Below are positions 58,381 to 64,000 of a stretch of DNA of 64,000 nucleotides, piece after piece (the stretch's first letter is position 1; every line of letters starts with the position of its first letter). The position numbers and the translations under genes are program-made. Source of the DNA: Morella rubra (taxonomy: Eukaryota > Streptophyta > Magnoliopsida > Fagales > Myricaceae); NCBI GenBank assembly GCA_003952965.2, contig CM025854.1, positions 13,705,744 through 13,769,743 of the forward strand, read 5' to 3'. Below the pieces are notes generated by a model, which was given only the letters and a program-made list of their open reading frames with translations, ran no database searches and was not told the origin of the DNA.

Positions 58381-61300
58381 TGGTATGAACCTTGGATCAC
58401 GAAAATAACCTTCTTAACTATCAACATTTTCCCAAATATTTGCAACTAAAATTAACAAATTTGACAAATTACACTCTAAATTACTAACATACATTTGCAT
58501 CTTAGGTTTTGGTCTCTCTCGTTAAAATGCTGCAAAATAAGTTAGTTGGCATAAATTCAATAGTCATATTGATAGTTATGAATAAATTAGTGAAATTATA
58601 TTACAAACAAGAATTTAAAAATAGTGTCCTCAAAGCTCCCCTAATATGTACAAGCAAATGATGACATAAATAAAATATCCAACTGAAATAAATCCAGACA
58701 TATCTCAAGCCATAACATATACCGTATGGCTATATAAAATAGAAAAACAACATGGTCCGAATATTGATAGGGATGTTCTAGTCTTATTATTAACATTTAC
58801 CGTATGGCTATAAATCGATGATATATTCATGCCCTATATTTATAGGCTAGCTATTCTAGGGTGTCTAATTAGGAATTTGACTTAAATTATTCCTCCTTTT
58901 AACAAATTATAATATATCTATACTATTCTCAATAATACTTTTAATTAACTAGTATCCTCAAAGTTTCGGTTATGAGTGGATCGTCAAACCGCCAACTCAG
59001 CTTCTCAAGCCAAGACTGTAGAAATAAACATCTAATCACCCAACCATATAATAAAGTTGAACTCTACACATGTACTAGAGTGAAAGATGAAAACAACGTC
59101 GCAAGCGACTTCTAGAAGGACCGGTGACAATATTCATTTGTGGTTATCGTTAACTTGGACCAGTAAAGTTCGTCAACTGCTCCCGCAGCCGGACTATATA
59201 GTTTTTCAAATTGGGAAATAGAAAATGGTAGTGGCTACCCCGACATGTCAACCAAAACAGATATGGGCATTCATAGTTTTCCCCTAAACAAACATTGGCT
59301 TACTCCTTTTATCATTTTTAATAAGTTTTTGAAAAATAATAATGCGTGTTGCTGAAAAATTTTGTACTTTAACCTTATTTTCAAGTACTTAGCTAATACT
59401 TGAAAACAAGAAAAATAAATTACATAATTTATTTTTACAAGCAAACAAAATGACTCTTAATTGGCCAGCGAAATACTTGTTGGAACTACCGATTTGGATT
59501 AAGATCTTTTCTATTTGGCTATTTAAGTTATATGGTGAAATTAGAACAAAAAAAGATACAACAAGTATTAAAATGTTTAAGACTCACGGTACTTTTTTTT
59601 TCCAATCAAAATAGTTATTTCATTGAGAATTACGGAGATTTAAAAATCTTAATAAATCAAATCCTCAAAACAGGCGACGGACTAACGAGTAAGGCGGCCG
59701 AAAGACTTTACTAGACCCACAAGAAAAAGAAAACCCAAAAAAAACAATGAATTGAAATGACTAACAAAAGACCAACAGTACTTTCTAATAATTAAAAGTA
59801 ACTCTTTTAAGACCTACATGCGCTTATTTTTCTTTGTATTAAACTATTTAATCTACCAACAAATTCAAAAGGATACTAATCTTTTTTCTGTTGTTTATTC
59901 ATTGAAAAAAAAGAGTCATAATATACCTCTTATGCAATTTGTCCCTTCGGAAAATGAAAAGTTAACCAATCCGGAAAAGGAACTGAAAAATACCCCTTGA
60001 GGTGTTGCATGGTCAGTGGCTCTTTACTTTGTCGGAAAACTATTCCATTTAATTATATATAGAAACGGAATGCTCTTCTTTCACGCCGCTACCAGCGACC
60101 ACACAATTCAAAGACAGCACAATCTAGACAGCTCCATTGCGGAAGTCTTCTTATCACAATTTGACGGTTCCCTAATAATTTGAATCCTCTAGTTGTCACG
60201 TTGTAGATTCTGCTCAGTTGGAAAAATAAAAATAACAAAACAAGAAGATTTTTTTTTCTTGGATTAGGAAGATATTTCGGAGCTCTCTCCCGGGCTAATA
60301 TTGCAGTCCCTCGTCATGTCAAGTAATTGATAGTAACATGAGATTTCGGAAAGAGCAAACTTCCAAATCTCAATCTTTTAGGATTAGACCCCCGGACATT
60401 AAAGGAAGAAGATATTTTCCAGTAAAGAATTTTCCCGATATTTTCCACCAGATCCAAAATTTAGCCTCTTCCTTTTATAAATGAGAATGAAAACTGTTCT
60501 TCTTCTGAAATTGTGGCAAAAGTTAGGTGCAATTGTGGCCATCGAAGTAATGGGTATAACGGACCAAATTACATAACATCCCATTTCTTCTTTATTTAAT
60601 TTGGACGTGTCGGGCACGTTTGGTGTGGAATCAATAAATTAAAACTAGAAGCCTCGTCACACAAAATTCTTCCGAAAGGGATAGGTATTGTTTAGTCAAT
60701 TGAAGCTAGCTGTGCTCACAGCACCGCAAAGCTAAGGCTATGTTTGGTTTCTTAAGACCTCACTGTAGACGTTAATTTCGGTGCATGACTTGCACTCAGC
60801 TACGCACTACTGTTTAAAATCTTCCATATTTTTCTATACGCACTTTGCACTCATCTGAAAAAAGTTACAAATTACTGATTGGAATAGAAATTAAAATTAT
60901 ACAACAGGAATAACACATTTCATATTTAATTACGAATTTATATATTTAGAAAAATTTCCTTTGTAGTGTTAGAACCTACTCGCCCTTGCTATTTGTATAA
61001 TTTTTTTTTTATACAATTCAACTATATCAATGTTGTCTGTCTCATAATTTCTTTGTTTGAGAACAAGATAAATATGCACAAAATTTAATTTTTCATAGAA
61101 ATACGACGAGAAATTCACAAACTCAATTCTAATACTAGTTTCGTACGGGTGCACTAAAATGATCTCGATTTCGACATGCGGTAGGTATTACAAACATGCA
61201 CGATTTTGTTTAGTCATTGACAATTAATTAAGATATTACATCACATACTTCAACTTTTTGCTTCTTACTAATTAACTATGAAGTGGTGGAATGATCGGAG

Positions 61301-61870
61301 GGGTAGCATAGCCACACAATGAAAAGAAAAGAAAAGGTTGCATATTACGTGCTTTAAAGAGCGTAAGAGAAGAAACACTATTCCAATTGCAGATACTTCT
61401 TTTACAAGGCATATTCCTATCTGCACATCAATTCAAGGTACGGCCACTTGCATGACTACGTGCCACTTGTTTTTTTTCCCTTCCAAGGCATCAATGTTCA
61501 AGCTTACTTTAATGTTCTATTTAGATATAGCTAAGCTCCCATCTTTTTTTAAAGATTAGTTTTGTGTTTTTTTTTTTAAAAAAACTATATTTTTATATGT
61601 TCTAATTATCTCTTATTTTTTTAATTTATATCTTAAACTATTAAACTCCATATATTGCCCAAACCATTAAGATAATTATATTTTGTAACTCAAGTTCACA
61701 TGTCACTATTAAAATCAATAGAAAAAGAGACACGTGACACTTCCAGTGGTCAAATTGCAATACGTCGCATAAACTATAAATTTATGGGGGAAGTGAAAAA
61801 CAGACAGGAAGTTTGATCTCCGTCCGCCGTCCGTCTTATGGACAAACAAATAAAAAATCTCTCTCCCCTC
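58377..61870. other. intergenic, no gene recognised; includes distal PEPC upstream region
   Basis: AT-rich with homopolymer runs. No open frame carries a known domain. Confidence 0.5.
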
Positions 61871-61877
61871 TATAAAA
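61871..61877 (+). promoter_or_regulatory. putative TATA box of the PEPC gene
   Basis: TATAAAA in a pyrimidine-rich context (CTCTCCCCTC upstream), about 345 bases before the start codon. A transcription start near 61905 would give a leader of about 315 bases. This is inference from position; no other TATA-like word in the next 300 bases fits as well. Confidence 0.5.
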
Positions 61878-62221
61878 TGGGAAGGGCCCCTAGCATACGA
61901 GTCACATGACACTCGCCCTCCCTCTCCCCGTTTTCCATGGCCAAAGTTTCTAGCTGTTGTTTGCACTTTCTCGTGCAGAGGTCATAGGGAACCCATTTTC
62001 CGCATTGTTACTCTGTTCTTCACCTGAGACTCACGGGTTACACTTTGTGTTCCAAATTTCTGTTACTTTTTGTTTGTTTGTTTTCCTTGAGATCAAGATT
62101 CAAGGGTCTGTTTCTTTCCAAAAACAAACAAAATAGTCTACCTGTGAAGTGCGAGATTTCTGTGGTTGTTAATCAAAACATAAAAAGCCGAAAGAAGAGC
62201 AGGTGAGAGAGGGAGAAAGAG

Positions 62222-62389
62222 ATGGCAGCTCGGAAGTTAGAGAAGTTGGTTTCGATTGACGCCCAATTGAGGCTATTGGCACCAGGGAAGGTCTCTGAGG
62301 ATGACAAGCTCGTGGAGTACGATGCTTTGCTGTTAGACCGGTTCCTAGATATTCTTCAGGATTTGCATGGGGAGGAGATCAGAGAAACG
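62222..62389 (+). CDS. PPC: PEPC exon 1
   Basis: Encodes residues 1-56, ending LHGEEIRET before the donor GTAATT. Phase 0. Confidence 0.96.
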
Positions 62390-64000
62390 GTAATTTTTTT
62401 TCCCCCTTAGCTGTTTATATCAAGTACCAGTCCACTTGAAGCGTTTTTAATACTTTAGCTTTGTGATACTGCTTGCAATCTATGTTCTATGAAAATGTAG
62501 ACCGAATACTCATGTCTTTGGTGAAGTTTGAACCTGTTTTTCTCTAACTTTTGTGGTCTTGGATTGGACTAGCAGTAGCTTTCCAGGATATCCGCGACTT
62601 CTTTCACTAAGTACAATTGAGGGAGGTGGAACTTCTTGATATAAGGTTTTCACGGGAAAATTTTTTGGTCTAAGGCTGTTGTCTGTCCGTCATTTTGACT
62701 CGCTCTGTTACCCTTTCCTAGTTGTATTTCGTTATCTTCTCCCATTTGTTGTTTATCTGTGATTCTCCATTTGGTTCTGGGGAAAGTTAGGAGAAGAAAG
62801 GAAAGTGGAAGTTATGAAATAATTTTCTTAATACGCCTGATGCAAATGCAATTGTTTGCATAGAGGGGGCGATTACGTCTAGCCAAACTGAAATTTTACT
62901 GTAGTTCAGCTTTTGTATTTTGTTTGTTCCGGCTTGAGCATAGTCTAGTGGTAAAGACAGTTGTTCCAACATGGAAAGTTTGTTGTACGTTCAAGAGGAT
63001 CAGATTTTCGGAAGGTATTGCATAATTGGTATGGGTTCTTGCAGGAGATCCTGTGGTAATAATGGAGTATAAGTGATTAATTATTACCATCTATTGTTGA
63101 TTAGGTTCAAGATTGTTATGAGCTTTCAGCTGAGTATGAAAGGAAGCATGATCCTCAAAAGTTGGACGAGCTTGGTAATGTCTTAACAAGTTTGGATCCT
63201 GGGGACTCAATCGTTGTTGCTAAATCATTTTCCCACATGCTTAATTTGGCCAACTTGGCGGAGGAAGTTCAGATTGCTTACCGAAGGAGGATCAAGTTAA
63301 AGAAGGGAGATTTTGCTGATGAAAACTCTGCCACAACTGAATCAGATATTGAAGAGACTTTCAAGAGGCTTGTGGGGCAACTGAAGAAGTCCCCTCAGGA
63401 AGTTTTTGATGCTTTGAAGAACCAGACAGTAGATTTGGTCCTAACTGCACACCCCACTCAGTCAGTCCGAAGATCTTTGCTTCAAAAGCATGGAAGGTTT
63501 GTTTGTCATCTGGCTCCACTACACCCACGGATTTCCTAGGCTATTTACTGCTTCCTTCATTTAAATCCTATGTGAGAGTTCATGGTTTGCCCTTTTCTTT
63601 TATGTTTTATCAAAATGGTTGTCAATGTCTTTTACCGTTACAGGATAAGGAACTGTTTGACTCAATTATATGCCAAAGACATAACTCCTGATGATAAGCA
63701 GGAACTTGACGAGGCTTTACAAAGGGAGGTATGCCATGCCAATGATGGGTTTATTTTTCCTGCTAAGAAGTGCATAAGTGCAAAAACTCAGTTTCACAAT
63801 AAATTGCATGTTTTGTATTCTCTTATTTTAAACCTCAAGATTGGCCTAGTGATTCACTCAAAAGGCATTCATAAACATAAATCTGGGGAGCATAACTGTT
63901 GACTAGAGAAAGAAAAGAACCTCCTAAATCATTACCCCCTAGTTTCTGTCCGTCATCCAAAGGTTCTTCACTCCCCTGCCCCCACCCAAAAAACCAAGCG
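62222..64000 (+). CDS. PPC: phosphoenolpyruvate carboxylase, plant type, 5' part (first three exons)
   Basis: Exons 62222-62389, 63105-63496 and 63644-63728 join in frame to give the first 215 residues of a plant-type PEPC (family length about 965). The enzyme adds bicarbonate to phosphoenolpyruvate, making oxaloacetate and phosphate in the cytosol. Visible: the N-terminal regulatory phosphorylation motif SIDAQLR with Ser11, then [40 protein letters not shown] and [13 protein letters not shown] with catalytic His172. Introns begin GT and end AG. The start Met is set by the conserved MAARKLEK. The frame is intact. The fourth and later exons lie beyond the window. Whether this is a C3 housekeeping or other isoform cannot be told, since the deciding residues are C-terminal. 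Confidence 0.97.
62390..63104 (+). other. PEPC intron 1 (715 bp)
   Basis: Starts GTAATTTTTT and ends TTGATTAG. It holds a tRNA-like SINE fragment at about 62930-63075. Confidence 0.93.
62930..63075 (+). repeat. tRNA-derived SINE-like fragment in PEPC intron 1
   Basis: GCATAGTCTAGTGGTAAAG resembles a box A, and ACGTTCAAGAGG, 40 bases on, a box B. No functional tRNA cloverleaf can be drawn. Ends are not defined. Confidence 0.4.
63105..63496 (+). CDS. PPC: PEPC exon 2
   Basis: Encodes residues 57-186 and two bases of codon 187. It starts [12 protein letters not shown] after acceptor TTAG, includes the catalytic His172 in TAHPTQ, and ends QKHG plus AG before donor GTTTGT. Confidence 0.96.
63644..63728 (+). 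CDS. PPC: PEPC exon 3
   Basis: After acceptor TTACAG it completes Arg187 and reads [20 protein letters not shown] and LDEALQRE, ending before donor GTATGC. The intron that follows runs to the window end. Confidence 0.96.

Noticed and set aside
58107..58388. 93-residue plus-strand open frame
   Set aside because: Its C-terminal part is a translated CT microsatellite and the rest has no recognised domain.
61715..61966. Minus-strand open frame at the PEPC promoter
   Set aside because: Overlaps the TATA box and leader of PEPC on the other strand and has no known domain.
63503..63902. Plus-strand open frames beyond PEPC exon 2
   Set aside because: They read through intron 2 and intron 3; the splice sites at 63496/63644 and 63728 give the conserved protein instead.

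Overview
The window is nuclear DNA of a flowering plant, most likely a woody eudicot. Evidence: intron-containing genes with GT-AG junctions, a plant-type phosphoenolpyruvate carboxylase (PEPC) gene, an ALOG-family (LSH) gene, long AT-rich intergenic DNA, and many plant-type transposons. Only two genes look intact and host-like: an LSH/ALOG transcriptional regulator on the minus strand (19952-20497) and the 5' part of a PEPC gene on the plus strand (62222 to the window end, three exons seen). Almost everything else recognisable is decayed mobile DNA.

Layout. 1-4874: a Ty3/gypsy element on the minus strand with LTRs at both ends (the left one cut by the window edge) and a large internal deletion fusing reverse transcriptase to integrase. 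4875-7158: no gene recognised. 7159-13020: a second minus-strand Ty3/gypsy element, complete in outline (LTRs, Met-tRNA primer-binding site, polypurine tract, 5-bp target duplication), with its polyprotein broken by frameshifts and deletions. 13021-19951: AT-rich DNA with a minisatellite and a MITE. 19952-20497: the LSH gene. 20644-26984: a head-to-tail duplication of about 2.2 kb of the LSH upstream region; the distal copy has since received a hAT element and another 0.5 kb, the proximal copy a fragment of a Copia LTR.

28130-33552: one LINE insertion bounded by a perfect 16-bp target duplication and ending in an A-rich tail, but with its segments in alternating orientation. 35619-36454: a short hAT-like element with an 8-bp target duplication. 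37930-40885: a Mutator-like (MULE) remnant carrying a GRF zinc-finger gene and a mudrA gene that lacks its catalytic middle. 41683-47335: a 5'-truncated Tekay/Del-type gypsy element with a 3.9-kb LTR. 49249-51475: a probable solo LTR of related type in the other orientation. About 52190-53030: a Copia-like LTR remnant. 53815-55331: a FAR1/FHY3-like transposase pseudogene next to one arm of a MITE family. 55832-56905: two further inverted-repeat elements. 56906-61860: no gene recognised. 61871 onward: PEPC promoter, leader and first exons.

The host genes do not form a pathway; they are ordinary neighbours separated by about 42 kb of transposon-rich DNA. I found no evidence of a new biochemical system. 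The observations most worth following are the scrambled LINE, the duplicated LSH upstream region, and the MULE that combines a GRF gene with a catalytically gutted transposase. All family assignments come from reading motifs in the translated sequence; no database search was run.
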